A DNA stretch of 64,000 nucleotides from Paenibacillus agilis (GTDB lineage: Bacteria > Bacillota > Bacilli > Paenibacillales > Paenibacillaceae), in assembly GCF_007786455.1 (NCBI RefSeq), contig NZ_VNJK01000003.1, positions 1 to 64,000 on the forward strand, in the 5' to 3' direction. Below the pieces are notes generated by a model. The model ran no database searches and had not been told where the DNA came from. It worked only from the letters and a program-made list of their open reading frames with translations. Each line of letters begins with the position of its first letter. Within the stretch, counting starts at the first letter, position 1. Shown here in pieces: positions 26,979-36,412 of this stretch. The translations under genes were made by a program, and so were the position numbers.

Positions 26979-29147
26979 ATGAGTAGTATTTTATCCCACA
27001 TCACTTACAACCCTAAGCAGCAGTCCTACAAGACGAAAGGCAATATTCAGGTGTACCGTACCATTGAAATGGTAGAAGAAGAGCAAGCGATTCATAGCAT
27101 TTTGAGCCAGATTGATGGTGCAAGAGGTGCGCTTTATTCCAGTTCTTATGAATATCCAGGAAGGTATTCGCGCTGGGATATGGGGTTTGTTCATCCTTCT
27201 TTGCAGCTGCGATCTTCAGGGCCGCGATTCTATATCGAGCCATTGAATGAGCGTGGCGAGGTGCTCGTGCCAGCTATTTATCGAGCGCTCTTGCAGCTTG
27301 ATACGATCGAAGTGATAAGAACAACGGAGCGTATTGAGGGCAGCATATTAAAAACAGACACCCCTTTTAACGAAGAAGAGCGAACGAGCCAGCCATCTAT
27401 TTTCCAAGTGCTGCGACAAATTAAGAACTTATTCTACTACGAAGATGATTCTTTTTTAGGTTTATACGGTGCCTTTGGTTACGATCTCGTCTTTCAACTT
27501 GAGCCGGTGGCCAGTAAGCATGAACGCCAAGAAGGTGACTCAGAAATTATCCTATTTCTTCCTGATGAGCTAGTTGTCGTGGATCACCAGATGTCTTGTG
27601 CCTATCGCATGTCTTACGAGTTCGAAGTCGATGGCCAGATGACTGCTGGGCTACCTAGAATTACACCTGCTGTTCCAACCCAAACTACTAATCCAAATGT
27701 GAATGTTGAATATAAATCAGGCGAGTATGCGGACTTAGTTCGTGTAGCCATCGAGGAATTTAGAGTCGGGAATATGTTCGAAGTTGTCCCCTCTCAAACA
27801 TTGTATGAGCCTTGTTACGACAGTCCTTCGCAAATCTTTTTACGCCTAAAGGAATTGAATCCTAGCCCTTATGGATTTATCGTAAACTTGGGAAGTGAGA
27901 TGCTTGTCGGTTCTTCCCCAGAGATGTATGTCCGCGTTGAGAACGGTCGGGTTGAGACATGTCCGATATCAGGTACAATCAAGCGTGGCAGCAACGCTAT
28001 TGAAGATGCGAACAACATACGTGAACTTCTCAATTCTGCTAAAGATGAAGCGGAGCTGACCATGTGTACGGATGTGGATAGAAATGATAAGTCTCGTATT
28101 TGTAAGCCTGGTTCTGTCCGTGTTATCGGGCGCAGGCAATTAGAAATGTATTCCCATCTCATTCATACCGTAGATCATGTAGAAGGTTATTTAGAACCTC
28201 AGTATGATGCCTTGGATGCCTTTATGACCCATATGTGGGCAGTAACTGTAACAGGGGCGCCTAAGCGCGCGGCTATTCAATGGATTGAACAGCACGAGCA
28301 GTCGCCTCGTGGCTGGTATGGAGGAGCTGTAGGTGTATACAGTTTCAATGGTAATTTAAATACAGGATTAACACTGCGTACGATTCGCATAAGAAATGGA
28401 ATGGCTGAGATTAGAGTTGGCGCTACGTTGTTATACGACTCAATTCCAGAGCTGGAAGAGGAAGAAACGTTAACGAAAGCTGCGGCACTAGTGAAAGCAA
28501 TCCGTGGGTGGAATCAGAAGAAGGAAGCTCCCCCTGCTGATATTCAGGTCGGTAAAGGCAAGCGTATTTTGCTCGTCGATCATGAGGATTCCTTTGTGCA
28601 TACGCTAGGTAATTATTTTAAACAGACGGGGGCAGACGTCATTACGTATCGCTCTTCGGCAGCTAGAGAGCAGCTCACGAAACAATCCTTTGATCTTGTT
28701 GTATTGTCACCGGGTCCAGGCAGACCAGAGCAATTTCAGCTGAGCGAAACGATTGAGCTATGTTTGCAGCGCAATATTCCGATATTCGGTGTATGTCTTG
28801 GTCTGCAAGGCATTGTAGAGTACTTTGGTGGCTCGTTGGGTACACTAGATTATCCGCAGCATGGTAAGGGTACTGTGCTAGATTTCGTTAAGCCGTGCCA
28901 TCTATGGAACGGTCTAGAAAGTGGAATCGAAGTCAGTCGTTATCATTCGCTGTACGCTAATACGGTGCCGGAATGTCTAGATGTAACCGCGATGTCCGAG
29001 GATGGAGTAGTCATGGCAGTACGTCATCATTCACTTCCGATTACAGCGGTGCAGTTCCATCCGGAATCCATTTTATCGCTGCGTCATAATGCAGGAGTTC
29101 AGATGATTCAGAATGTTGTTGCTTCTTTGTCGGCACAAAAGGAATAA
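26979..29147 (+). CDS. trpE(G): Fused anthranilate synthase TrpE(G)
   Basis: 722 residues combining both subunits. The chorismate-binding domain (about 200-515) has CTDVDRNDKSRICKPGSV, VTVTGAPKRAAIQWIE and GGAVGVYSFNGNLNTGLT. The glutamine amidotransferase (about 526-720) starts at RILLVDHEDSF, with the nucleophile Cys606 in GVCLGLQG and His694/Glu696 in QFHPES. It makes anthranilate from chorismate and glutamine, the first tryptophan step. The single-chain form is the kind known from rhizobia and a few other bacteria. PhzE has a similar domain order, but no phenazine genes are nearby. No other trp genes occur in the window. GGAGG lies 8 bases before the ATG and is part of the leader switch. 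Confidence 0.92.
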   Translation: MSSILSHITYNPKQQSYKTKGNIQVYRTIEMVEEEQAIHSILSQIDGARGALYSSSYEYPGRYSRWDMGFVHPSLQLRSSGPRFYIEPLNERGEVLVPAIYRALLQLDTIEVIRTTERIEGSILKTDTPFNEEERTSQPSIFQVLRQIKNLFYYEDDSFLGLYGAFGYDLVFQLEPVASKHERQEGDSEIILFLPDELVVVDHQMSCAYRMSYEFEVDGQMTAGLPRITPAVPTQTTNPNVNVEYKSGEYADLVRVAIEEFRVGNMFEVVPSQTLYEPCYDSPSQIFLRLKELNPSPYGFIVNLGSEMLVGSSPEMYVRVENGRVETCPISGTIKRGSNAIEDANNIRELLNSAKDEAELTMCTDVDRNDKSRICKPGSVRVIGRRQLEMYSHLIHTVDHVEGYLEPQYDALDAFMTHMWAVTVTGAPKRAAIQWIEQHEQSPRGWYGGAVGVYSFNGNLNTGLTLRTIRIRNGMAEIRVGATLLYDSIPELEEEETLTKAAALVKAIRGWNQKKEAPPADIQVGKGKRILLVDHEDSFVHTLGNYFKQTGADVITYRSSAAREQLTKQSFDLVVLSPGPGRPEQFQLSETIELCLQRNIPIFGVCLGLQGIVEYFGGSLGTLDYPQHGKGTVLDFVKPCHLWNGLESGIEVSRYHSLYANTVPECLDVTAMSEDGVVMAVRHHSLPITAVQFHPESILSLRHNAGVQMIQNVVASLSAQKE

Positions 29148-29245
29148 CATTTCTCATTTTAAAAGAGATTTTAAGATGGGATGGACGAATGAAGTTGTAA
29201 AAGTAGTTTGTATGTAGACGTTTATACGATGCAAATAGTCAGGGT

Positions 29246-29290
29246 GCTGAGGCAAGGGGAACGGAACCTCTTGTTTCAGCGCTTTTTTGT
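29246..29290 (+). terminator. Terminator of trpE(G)
   Basis: 14-bp stem GCTGAGGCAAGGGG / CCTCTTGTTTCAGC (several G-T pairs), then GCTTTTTTG. Confidence 0.85.
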
Positions 29291-29346
29291 TAGTTATTAT
29301 AGTATTTAAGAAATTTGAAATTGTTGAATATTAGGAGTGTTTTTAG

Positions 29347-30468
29347 GTGGAGATGGAGCATGTACCTTACATCGTGATGGATTTCGATCAAGAAACGTTG
29401 GTATTTGAGCGTCCATTGCAAGTGTTGCAAACGAAGCGAATAGAAGAAGTGGAAGCTGTATTCGAACAAGTGCAGACAGCGATGAAGCAAGAGAAATATG
29501 TTGTCGGTTATGTTTCTTATGAAAGTGCGCCTGCTTTCCACGCTCATTACAAAGTAAAATCAACCAATAGCGATTTCCCTTTGTTGTGGTTCGGGATTTA
29601 CGACAAGCCGACAGCAGTAAAATCGCATCAGCAGTTACCATACCAGGTGTCAGAATGGAAGCCCTCTACAGATTACGGCAAGTATGAGGACGGTATTAAA
29701 CAAATACATAACGCTATCGCAAGCGGAGATACGTATCAAGTCAACTATACCATTCGGTTTCATTCTGAATTTGAAGGTGATGATCGCTCTTATTATGAGC
29801 ATCTGAAGGCCGCCCAAAAAGGGAATTATTCCGCTTACTTAAATCTGGGTCGTTATCGGATTTTATCGGTTTCGCCGGAGTTGTTTTTCCGTTGGGACGG
29901 AGAAACCATTGTAACGAAACCGATGAAGGGAACAGCGCCGCGTGGAATTGGAATGGCTGATGAACAGCAAAAAGAGGAATTGGCTGCGTCCGAGAAGAAC
30001 CGTGCGGAAAATTTGATGATTGTCGATTTGCTCCGTAACGATATTAGCAAAGTAGCAGCAGTAGGTTCCGTGAAAGTTCCAAAATTATTTGAAATCGAAC
30101 CTTATCCAACTGTGTATCAAATGACATCTACAGTGGAAGCAAAGACAAAGCCGAACACTACTTTGTTCGAGTTGTTTAGCGCTATGTTCCCTTGTGGATC
30201 GATTACAGGGGCTCCTAAGATCAGTACAATGGGGATTATTGATTCGCTAGAGGACGAGCCTCGTCATATTTATTGCGGGGCAATTGGGATGATTACACCT
30301 GATCAGCAAGCGTTGTTCAACGTGGCGATTCGGACGGTGTTAATTGATAAGGAGACGAAACAAGCTGTGTATGGTGTTGGCGGAGGCATTACATGGGATT
30401 CTACGGTAGCAGATGAATATGAGGAAGTTATGGCCAAGTCTAAAGTGTTGTCTTATCGAGCGGAGTGA
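29347..30468 (+). CDS. pabB: Aminodeoxychorismate synthase component I
   Basis: 373 residues from GTG 29347, which lies 9 bases after AGGAG. Chorismate-binding family: SGDTYQVNYTIRF, KPMKGTAPRG, ENLMIVDLLRNDISKV and CGSITGAPKISTM. It converts chorismate with ammonia to 4-amino-4-deoxychorismate for folate. Some relatives carry a PabC lyase domain at the C-terminus; this one ends right after the chorismate-binding domain. No pabA or pabC is adjacent, so the amidotransferase must be encoded elsewhere. A close paralogue of TrpE, but the KPMKGT motif and length favour PabB. Confidence 0.88.
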   Translation: MEMEHVPYIVMDFDQETLVFERPLQVLQTKRIEEVEAVFEQVQTAMKQEKYVVGYVSYESAPAFHAHYKVKSTNSDFPLLWFGIYDKPTAVKSHQQLPYQVSEWKPSTDYGKYEDGIKQIHNAIASGDTYQVNYTIRFHSEFEGDDRSYYEHLKAAQKGNYSAYLNLGRYRILSVSPELFFRWDGETIVTKPMKGTAPRGIGMADEQQKEELAASEKNRAENLMIVDLLRNDISKVAAVGSVKVPKLFEIEPYPTVYQMTSTVEAKTKPNTTLFELFSAMFPCGSITGAPKISTMGIIDSLEDEPRHIYCGAIGMITPDQQALFNVAIRTVLIDKETKQAVYGVGGGITWDSTVADEYEEVMAKSKVLSYRAE

Positions 30469-30582
30469 TTGGGGAGAAATATAAATAGATTCCATCATTT
30501 TCATAACGTGGTGCAACATTTTACTTCTTTTTGCGTTTAGGAGACAAGAATCATAAACATTCTACACTTGGAGGGGTTTGTT

Positions 30583-31329
30583 ATGCATCAACTTTGGAAG
30601 CGTACTATGGTGGCTGTGGCACTATGTGCCGCATTATTCGTGACTTCTGTGCAGCTTCAGCCGGGTACGGCTTCTGCCGCTGTGGCTACAGATGTGAACA
30701 GAAACGTTATTTCCGTTACAGGTCAAGGTAAGCTTGAGGTAGATCCTGATATTGCTTACGTGGTATTAGGCGTGGTTACCAAAGCTGACAAAGCAGATGA
30801 GGCTCAGAAGCTTAACGCTGAGAAGTTCGATAAGGTGAAAAAGGCGCTGACGAGTCATGGTGTAGATAACAAAGATGTGAAGACGGTCCAGTTTAGTGTT
30901 CAACCTCAATACTCCTATAAAGAGAATCAGGAGCCTAAAATAGTAGGGTATGAAGCAAGACATCAAGTAAAAGTGAGCTACCGCAAGTTGAGTCAACTTG
31001 GCGACCTTGTTGATGTGGTGTCTAAAGCAGGAGCAAATGATATTTCCGATATTTCATTTGGTATCGAGAACATCGAGAGCCTAGAGTTGCAAGCTTTAGA
31101 AAAGGCAGTGGCTAATGGTACGAAAAAGGCTCAGGCTCTAGCAAAAGCGAGTGGTCGTCAGCTTGGTCAAGTCCTTACAATTTCCGAAACAGGCAGTGAT
31201 TTCTCAATACCACGATTAGCTGTAGCTGAAATGGCTAATGACCAAATGGCTAAGGTAGCGCCGAGTGCCCCTCAAGCAGGTCAAGTTAAAATACAAGTAA
31301 ATGTACAGCTACAATTTGAGCTAAAATAA
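30583..31329 (+). CDS. Secreted SIMPL-domain (DUF541) protein
   Basis: 248 residues from the ATG at 30583, which follows GGAGGGG. Signal peptide with hydrophobic core VAVALCAALFVTSV and a likely cut after TASAA. The rest is one SIMPL domain (YggE/BP26-like), beginning ISVTGQGKLEVDPDIAYV and ending with the beta strand KIQVNVQLQFEL. Family members are envelope proteins linked to oxidative-stress tolerance or channel-like assemblies; the function here is unknown. It is monocistronic, between pabB and the pot genes. Confidence 0.88.
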   Translation: MHQLWKRTMVAVALCAALFVTSVQLQPGTASAAVATDVNRNVISVTGQGKLEVDPDIAYVVLGVVTKADKADEAQKLNAEKFDKVKKALTSHGVDNKDVKTVQFSVQPQYSYKENQEPKIVGYEARHQVKVSYRKLSQLGDLVDVVSKAGANDISDISFGIENIESLELQALEKAVANGTKKAQALAKASGRQLGQVLTISETGSDFSIPRLAVAEMANDQMAKVAPSAPQAGQVKIQVNVQLQFELK

Positions 31330-31352
31330 CAATTCCAAATCGATCCAGAAAC

Positions 31353-31393
31353 GAACCGCTTATGAGTGTCAACTCAATGGGCGGTTCATTTTT
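31353..31393 (+). terminator. Terminator of the SIMPL gene
   Basis: Outer arms GAACCGC / GCGGTTC with a wobble-rich inner stem, followed by ATTTTTG. Confidence 0.75.
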
Positions 31394-31452
31394 GTGCATT
31401 TTTCGGTTAAAATAGAGGATAGTTAGCCGTTATATGGGATAAAAACGTTATT

Positions 31453-31470
31453 TACGTGAAATTTCACGTA
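31453..31470. promoter_or_regulatory. Perfect 18-bp palindrome, candidate operator for potABCD
   Basis: TACGTGAAATTTCACGTA is its own reverse complement. It lies 28 bp upstream of the -35 box of the pot promoter. A related half, TTACGTAA, follows at about 31485. The binding protein is unknown. Confidence 0.6.
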
Positions 31471-31498
31471 TGGATATGTCGAAATTACGTAAAACTAG

Positions 31499-31527
31499 TT
31501 GTAACAGATGTCAAAACGATGTATATT
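31499..31527 (+). promoter_or_regulatory. Promoter of potABCD
   Basis: TTGTAA and TATATT separated by exactly 17 bp. Confidence 0.8.
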
Positions 31528-31556
31528 GAATATGCAAAAAATTAATGTACACTTTG

Positions 31557-31585
31557 GAGCCATACCAATGGATATGGCTTTTTTT
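31557..31585 (+). terminator. Terminator/attenuator between the pot promoter and potA
   Basis: Perfect 7-bp stem AGCCATA / TATGGCT, 8-nt loop, then a run of eight T. It lies only ~25 nt after the predicted transcription start and 54 bp before potA, so it would cut the transcript unless bypassed. Confidence 0.75.
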
Positions 31586-31638
31586 TATGATATAGCTATG
31601 TACGTTGTCTACGGATGACGGGAAGGGGTTGATTGTTT

Positions 31639-32607
31639 ATGATTCATCTGGAAAATGTAGAAAAGCATTTTGCCGGGCAACCCGTTGTACATCCCTTGTC
31701 TCTGACAATTGATGAGGGGGAGTTTCTGACACTGCTCGGTCCGAGCGGATGCGGGAAAACAACGATACTTCGTATGATTGCCGGTTTCGAACAACCATCT
31801 TCTGGCGAAATTCGTCTCGATGGAGAAGATGTTACACAATTGCCGCCGAATAAGCGGAACTTAAACTTAGTATTTCAACATTATGCGCTCTTCCCCCATA
31901 TGACGGTGGAGGAGAATATTGCGTTTGGTCTAAAAATGAAAAAGATTGATGCTGCTGAGCAGCGTGTTCGTATCGAGGAAGCGATTCGTCTGACGCAGCT
32001 TACACCGCTTGCAAAGCGCTATCCGCACCAGCTTTCTGGTGGACAACAGCAGCGTGTAGCAATTGCTCGTGCAATTGCAAATAAGCCGAAAGTTCTTTTG
32101 CTAGATGAGCCGTTGGGTGCGCTTGATTTACAGCTTCGCAAAAACTTGCAGGCTGAACTTAAGCAGTTGCAACGCAGCTTAGGTATAACGTTCGTTTATG
32201 TTACTCATGACCAAGAAGAAGCGATGATGATGTCTGATCGCATTGTTATTATGAACTCGGGACGTATCGAAATGATCGGTACACCTCGCGAAGTGTATGA
32301 ACGCCCGGAGACGTTGTTTGCAGCTACTTTTATTGGCGAAAATAACATTTTCCATGAAGAAGAACGTTTATATACTGTTCGTCCAGAAAAGGTTCGTGTC
32401 AGTGAACAGCTGGAAGGAGCACGAAAAAACGGAATTATCCAAGATATTTTGTATTTGGGCAATATTCATAAGCTAGTCGTTCACTTGGATGATGAACAGA
32501 CATCGGTTACAAGTGCATTGGACTTTACAGACAATCGCGAGTGGAAGCTTGGACAGCATGTAGGGCTGCACTGGAACGATCAAGATGAGGTGACAGTCGG
32601 TCGATGA
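31639..32607 (+). CDS. potA: Spermidine/putrescine ABC transporter ATPase
   Basis: 322 residues from ATG 31639, 10 bases after GGAAGGGG (a TTG at 31633 is too close to it). Walker [10 protein letters not shown], signature [14 protein letters not shown], Walker [13 protein letters not shown], switch His in [10 protein letters not shown]. The C-terminal TOBE-like part is short. It powers polyamine import with PotB, PotC and PotD, encoded next. The stop overlaps potB by 4 bases. Confidence 0.95.
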   Translation: MIHLENVEKHFAGQPVVHPLSLTIDEGEFLTLLGPSGCGKTTILRMIAGFEQPSSGEIRLDGEDVTQLPPNKRNLNLVFQHYALFPHMTVEENIAFGLKMKKIDAAEQRVRIEEAIRLTQLTPLAKRYPHQLSGGQQQRVAIARAIANKPKVLLLDEPLGALDLQLRKNLQAELKQLQRSLGITFVYVTHDQEEAMMMSDRIVIMNSGRIEMIGTPREVYERPETLFAATFIGENNIFHEEERLYTVRPEKVRVSEQLEGARKNGIIQDILYLGNIHKLVVHLDDEQTSVTSALDFTDNREWKLGQHVGLHWNDQDEVTVGR

Positions 32608-33458
32608 ATAAACGTACCTTCGGCCTTGTTGCACCTGTTGTATTGTGGCTATCCTTGTTTCTCATTATTCCAATGGCTGCTGTCGTTGTCGTCTCGTTCA
32701 TGCAGCGGGATAATTTAGGAAATATTATTTGGAACTTTAACTTTGATAATTATGCTCGGTTCTTTGATCCGTTATATCTGGGTATATATTGGGATACGAT
32801 CTGGGTATCGCTTATATCAACCGTACTCTGTCTATTGTTAAGCTATCCGTTGGCTTACTATATTACGACGGTCAGTGCTCGTGCACAGAAGCTTTGGCTG
32901 ATTGCGATTACGATACCATTTTGGATTAACTTCCTTATTCGTACCTACGCATGGGTCATTCTGCTTCGCACACAAGGTATAGTGAACTCGTTATTGCTCG
33001 ATATTGGGCTTATACGGGAGCCATTGCAATTGTTGTACACGGATGGAGCTGTAATCCTCGGTATGGTGTACACCTTTATTCCGTATATGGTACTTCCCAT
33101 CTATGTTGCGTTGGAGCAAATGGATAAGCGCTTGTTGGAGGCAGCAAGTGACTTGGGCGCAAGCCGTTGGAAGTCATTTTGGCATATTACTTTGCCACAA
33201 ACAAAGACGGGAATTATGACAGGCAGTGTGCTCGTATTCGTTACGACGACGGGGATGTATGTCATCTCGGATATTCTCGGTGGCGCGAAGTCACAAATGC
33301 TTAGTAACATTATTCAAAATCAATTTCTTGGGGCGCGCGATTGGCCGTTCGGCTCTGCGTTGTCGGTTATTTTTATCATTAGCTCGATGATTATTATCGG
33401 TCTCTTTAACCGTGCGATGCGTTCCAAGTATGATGCGTCGAGGGAGGCGAAAGCATGA
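32604..33458 (+). CDS. potB: Spermidine/putrescine ABC transporter permease PotB
   Basis: 284 residues with six hydrophobic segments. The EAA loop LLEAASDLGASRWKSFWHITLP contacts PotA. It forms the membrane channel with PotC. Overlaps with potA and potC by 4 bases each show translational coupling. Confidence 0.94.
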   Translation: MNKRTFGLVAPVVLWLSLFLIIPMAAVVVVSFMQRDNLGNIIWNFNFDNYARFFDPLYLGIYWDTIWVSLISTVLCLLLSYPLAYYITTVSARAQKLWLIAITIPFWINFLIRTYAWVILLRTQGIVNSLLLDIGLIREPLQLLYTDGAVILGMVYTFIPYMVLPIYVALEQMDKRLLEAASDLGASRWKSFWHITLPQTKTGIMTGSVLVFVTTTGMYVISDILGGAKSQMLSNIIQNQFLGARDWPFGSALSVIFIISSMIIIGLFNRAMRSKYDASREAKA

Positions 33459-34267
33459 TGACGGCACAGTCGAAAAAGAAACATCCGTTGTTGTCGATCC
33501 ACTCCTTCTTAATGCTCGCTTTTATTTATATTCCTGTGCTGCTTATTGTCGTGTTCTCGTTCAATGATTCGCGGATGAGCACCAATTGGAGCGGCTTCAC
33601 ATTTGATTGGTACATTAAGTTGTTCCAGAACGATAATGTGATGACGGCTGTAAAGAACAGCTTGTTTATCGCGCTTGTCTCGACAATCGTCTCGACAGTG
33701 TTAGGCACAATGGTGGCATTGGCGATTCGCAAGATGCAGCATAAAAAGACGTTGAACAGTTTGTTGTATTTGCCAATTATCGTTCCTGATATCATTATGG
33801 GCTTGTCGCTGTTGATTCTGTTCAGTCAGCTAAAGATTGACCTCGGGAAGATGACAGTAATTATTGCGCATATTACGTTCAGCATCTCCTATGTATATGT
33901 CATCGTCACTTCACGCTTAGCTAATTTGGGTAAGCAATGGGAAGAGGCGGCATCAGATCTGGGAGCAACGCCTTGGCAGACGTTCCGCTATGTTACATTG
34001 CCGACGATCTGGCCGGGTATTATTGCAGGAGCGCTTATTGCGTTCACGCTGTCAATTGACGACTTTATGATTAGTTATTTTGTGGCGGGGCCAGAATCAT
34101 CGACCCTTCCGATATATATTTACAGCTCAGTAAAACGTGGCATCTCTCCAGAGATTAATGCGCTGTGTACGATTCTAATCGTAGTTAGTGTGACGCTAAT
34201 TGTTGCGGCGCAATGGCTTGTTAACCGTGGTAATGGTGATAAGCGCGGCAATATGCTGCCATTCTAA
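33455..34267 (+). CDS. potC: Spermidine/putrescine ABC transporter permease PotC
   Basis: 270 residues, six membrane segments. The EAA loop EEAASDLGATPWQTFRYVTL and the end-of-family segment SIDDFMISYFVAGP are present. It is the partner of PotB. The start overlaps potB by 4 bases; 102 bp separate it from potD. Confidence 0.94.
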   Translation: MMTAQSKKKHPLLSIHSFLMLAFIYIPVLLIVVFSFNDSRMSTNWSGFTFDWYIKLFQNDNVMTAVKNSLFIALVSTIVSTVLGTMVALAIRKMQHKKTLNSLLYLPIIVPDIIMGLSLLILFSQLKIDLGKMTVIIAHITFSISYVYVIVTSRLANLGKQWEEAASDLGATPWQTFRYVTLPTIWPGIIAGALIAFTLSIDDFMISYFVAGPESSTLPIYIYSSVKRGISPEINALCTILIVVSVTLIVAAQWLVNRGNGDKRGNMLPF

Positions 34268-34369
34268 AGTTACGGTCAGGTGCATGGAGCAGCTGTGTTT
34301 GCATTCTAACGAAGCAGGTCGTACGAAATTAAGTAACCAAAGTTACGGATCAGAAAGGGGTATTTTGAA

Positions 34370-35416
34370 TTGAACAAAAAATGGATTGCACTTTTACTGA
34401 CAGGAATACTGGCACTTACAGTTCTAGCTGGATGTACAGGCGGTTCCTCCCAACCAACATTGAACTTGTATGGATGGGCAGATAATTTTGATCCAAAAAT
34501 GATAGAGAAGTTTGAAAAAGAGAACAACGTGAAGGTCAACTATACGTACTTCGCAAACAATGAAGAGTTGTTGGCAAAGATCAAAGCTGGTGGTGCTAAC
34601 TACGACTTGATCCAACCATCCGACTACATGGTTGCTACGATGGTACAGCAGGGTCTATTGGAAGAGTTGAATAAGGATAACATTCCTAACTTCAAGCACT
34701 TGGCGGACAAGTTTAAGAACCCTGAGTACGATCCAGACAACAAGCATTCGGTTACGTATATGTCTGGTGTTACAGGTATCGCGTACAATAAGAAGTACAT
34801 TAAAGAAGTGCCAGATAGCTGGGAAGATCTTTGGAATCCAGCTTACAAAGGCAAAGTGCTATTGCTTGACGACAACCGCGAAGTTATCGGCATGGCTTTG
34901 AAGAAAGCTGGCAAGTCCAACAGCTCTCGCGATGATGCAGAAATCAACGCAGCTGTGAATGATTTGCGTAAGCTTGTTCCAAACGTGTTGGCATTCGATA
35001 CAGACAGCATTAAGCAGAAAATGATTCAAGAAGAAGCTTGGATCGGAACACTATGGTCTGGTGATGCGGCGTTTGCAGCAGCTGAAAATCCTGATATCGC
35101 TTATGTTGTACCGAAGGAAGGCAGCACGATTTTCTCTGATAATTTCGCTATTCCTAAGGGAGCGAAAAATAAAGAGTTGGCTGAGAAATTCATCAACTTT
35201 ATGATGGATCCTCAAAACAGCGCAACGAACTATGAAGCTATCGGCTACAGCAATCCAATTGCAGCAGCGAAGCCTCATCATAGTAAAGAATACAATGAGA
35301 ACCCGATGATCAACCTAACGGACGAGGAAATGAACCGTACGGAGTGGTTGGCTGACGTAGGTGACAAGATTCAATTGTATGATCGCCTTTGGACGGAATT
35401 GAAGAGCGGCCAATAA
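34370..35416 (+). CDS. potD: Spermidine/putrescine-binding lipoprotein PotD
   Basis: 348 residues from a TTG start preceded by AGAAAGGGG. Lipoprotein signal with lipobox LAGC at about residues 19-22, so it is a lipid-anchored binding protein, modified by Lgt. Polyamine-binding family features: LYGWADNFDP, YDLIQPSDYMV, WEDLWNPAYKGKVLLLDD, and LWSGDAAFA. It delivers polyamines to PotABC. Exact substrate (spermidine versus putrescine) is not resolved. Confidence 0.94.
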   Translation: MNKKWIALLLTGILALTVLAGCTGGSSQPTLNLYGWADNFDPKMIEKFEKENNVKVNYTYFANNEELLAKIKAGGANYDLIQPSDYMVATMVQQGLLEELNKDNIPNFKHLADKFKNPEYDPDNKHSVTYMSGVTGIAYNKKYIKEVPDSWEDLWNPAYKGKVLLLDDNREVIGMALKKAGKSNSSRDDAEINAAVNDLRKLVPNVLAFDTDSIKQKMIQEEAWIGTLWSGDAAFAAAENPDIAYVVPKEGSTIFSDNFAIPKGAKNKELAEKFINFMMDPQNSATNYEAIGYSNPIAAAKPHHSKEYNENPMINLTDEEMNRTEWLADVGDKIQLYDRLWTELKSGQ

Positions 35417-35442
35417 TCTTTGAATCAAATATAGATGACGAA

Positions 35443-35490
35443 AGACACATCCGACCAATGGAGAACATTGAAAGGGTGTGTCTTTTTTTG
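35443..35490 (+). terminator. Terminator of potABCD
   Basis: Stem AGACACATCC / GGGTGTGTCT (one wobble), followed by T7. Confidence 0.92.
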
Positions 35491-35651
35491 TTTACATGGA
35501 TCTGGTAAAAGATGCAGAATGGGGCCAGCCAGTTGGCCTTTGTTTCTACTCGCGTTATTCTAGCAGTGACAATTGCTTGGTTTCATATATAATAGAATGA
35601 AATGGATAAAGTATCCACATTTTTAGCGATGCTGACAGAAGGAGTGTTACC

Positions 35652-36188
35652 ATGACTCAAATACTATTAATATCAGGAAGTCCCCGCAAAGGCTCTAATT
35701 CTAGCAAAGTCGTACGCCATTTGCAGGAACAATTAGTGGCAGCGGGTGCTACTTGTAATGTGTTCGATCTCAACACGGATAAGCTTCCGATTTATGAGTA
35801 TGATCAGTCTCAGTATGAGCTTGAAAACGTGCGTAAACTTGTAGAACAGGTTCATGAAGCAGATGGCTTTGTCATCTGTACACCAGAATATCATGGAGCT
35901 ATGAGTGGAGCTTTGAAGAATGCACTAGATTTTCTAAGCGGGAAGGACTTCTCAGGTAAACCATGCGCAATCGCTGCGACAGCTGGCGGAGGCAAGGGCG
36001 GTATTAACGCATTGAACAACTTGAGAACCGTGCTGCGCTCGCTGTATGTGAACGCACTGCCTCATCAAATTATCGCTGATCCGAATGTGTTTAACGAAGA
36101 GGGACAAGTTTCAGAAGAGCGCACAGCCAACGGCCTAGGCTTGCTTGCAGAGCAACTGCTTGCTGAAGTGAAGCTACGTAAATCATAG
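35652..36188 (+). CDS. NAD(P)H-dependent FMN reductase (flavodoxin-like)
   Basis: 178 residues. The flavin-phosphate loop SGSPRKGSNSSK is at the N-terminus and the FMN contact TPEYHGAMSGALKNALDFL in the middle, as in YhdA/SsuE/ArsH-type quinone or azo reductases. It is a soluble cytoplasmic flavoprotein. AGAAGGAG precedes the ATG. It is monocistronic. The physiological acceptor (quinone, azo dye or FMN) cannot be told. Confidence 0.88.
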   Translation: MTQILLISGSPRKGSNSSKVVRHLQEQLVAAGATCNVFDLNTDKLPIYEYDQSQYELENVRKLVEQVHEADGFVICTPEYHGAMSGALKNALDFLSGKDFSGKPCAIAATAGGGKGGINALNNLRTVLRSLYVNALPHQIIADPNVFNEEGQVSEERTANGLGLLAEQLLAEVKLRKS

Positions 36189-36190
36189 AG

Positions 36191-36412
36191 ATAAAAGTCG
36201 TCCAGTCTGATTTTATCTGATTTTAAGGTTTCGCTCAGATTCGTTTAATCTAGCAACGTTATTCTGATAGTGGACCGAATGACAGATGAGTAGAGCAAAG
36301 GAGGGCTGCCGCACGACTTCATAACCTTGACACAACGGCTTGTCCGTTGGACAAGGAGTATCCGTTTCATCTTTTCTCATGGTTTACAGTTTACCCCTAG
36401 AACATATATATG
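36191..36412. other. Unassigned region with nested hairpin before a strong terminator
   Basis: No gene is apparent. CTTGTCC / GGACAAG (36339-36355, GTT loop) is nested inside ACGG / CCGT (to 36364). A weaker GATAAAA / TTTTATC pair lies at 36190-36217. This could be the 3' tail of the reductase transcript or a small RNA; no family is recognised. Confidence 0.35.

Noticed and set aside
29332-29358. Possible TRAP site over the pabB start (TAG, GAG, GAG with 3-base spacing)
   Set aside because: Only three to four triplets are in register, too few for the 11-subunit ring; GAG is expected in ribosome sites and Glu codons.
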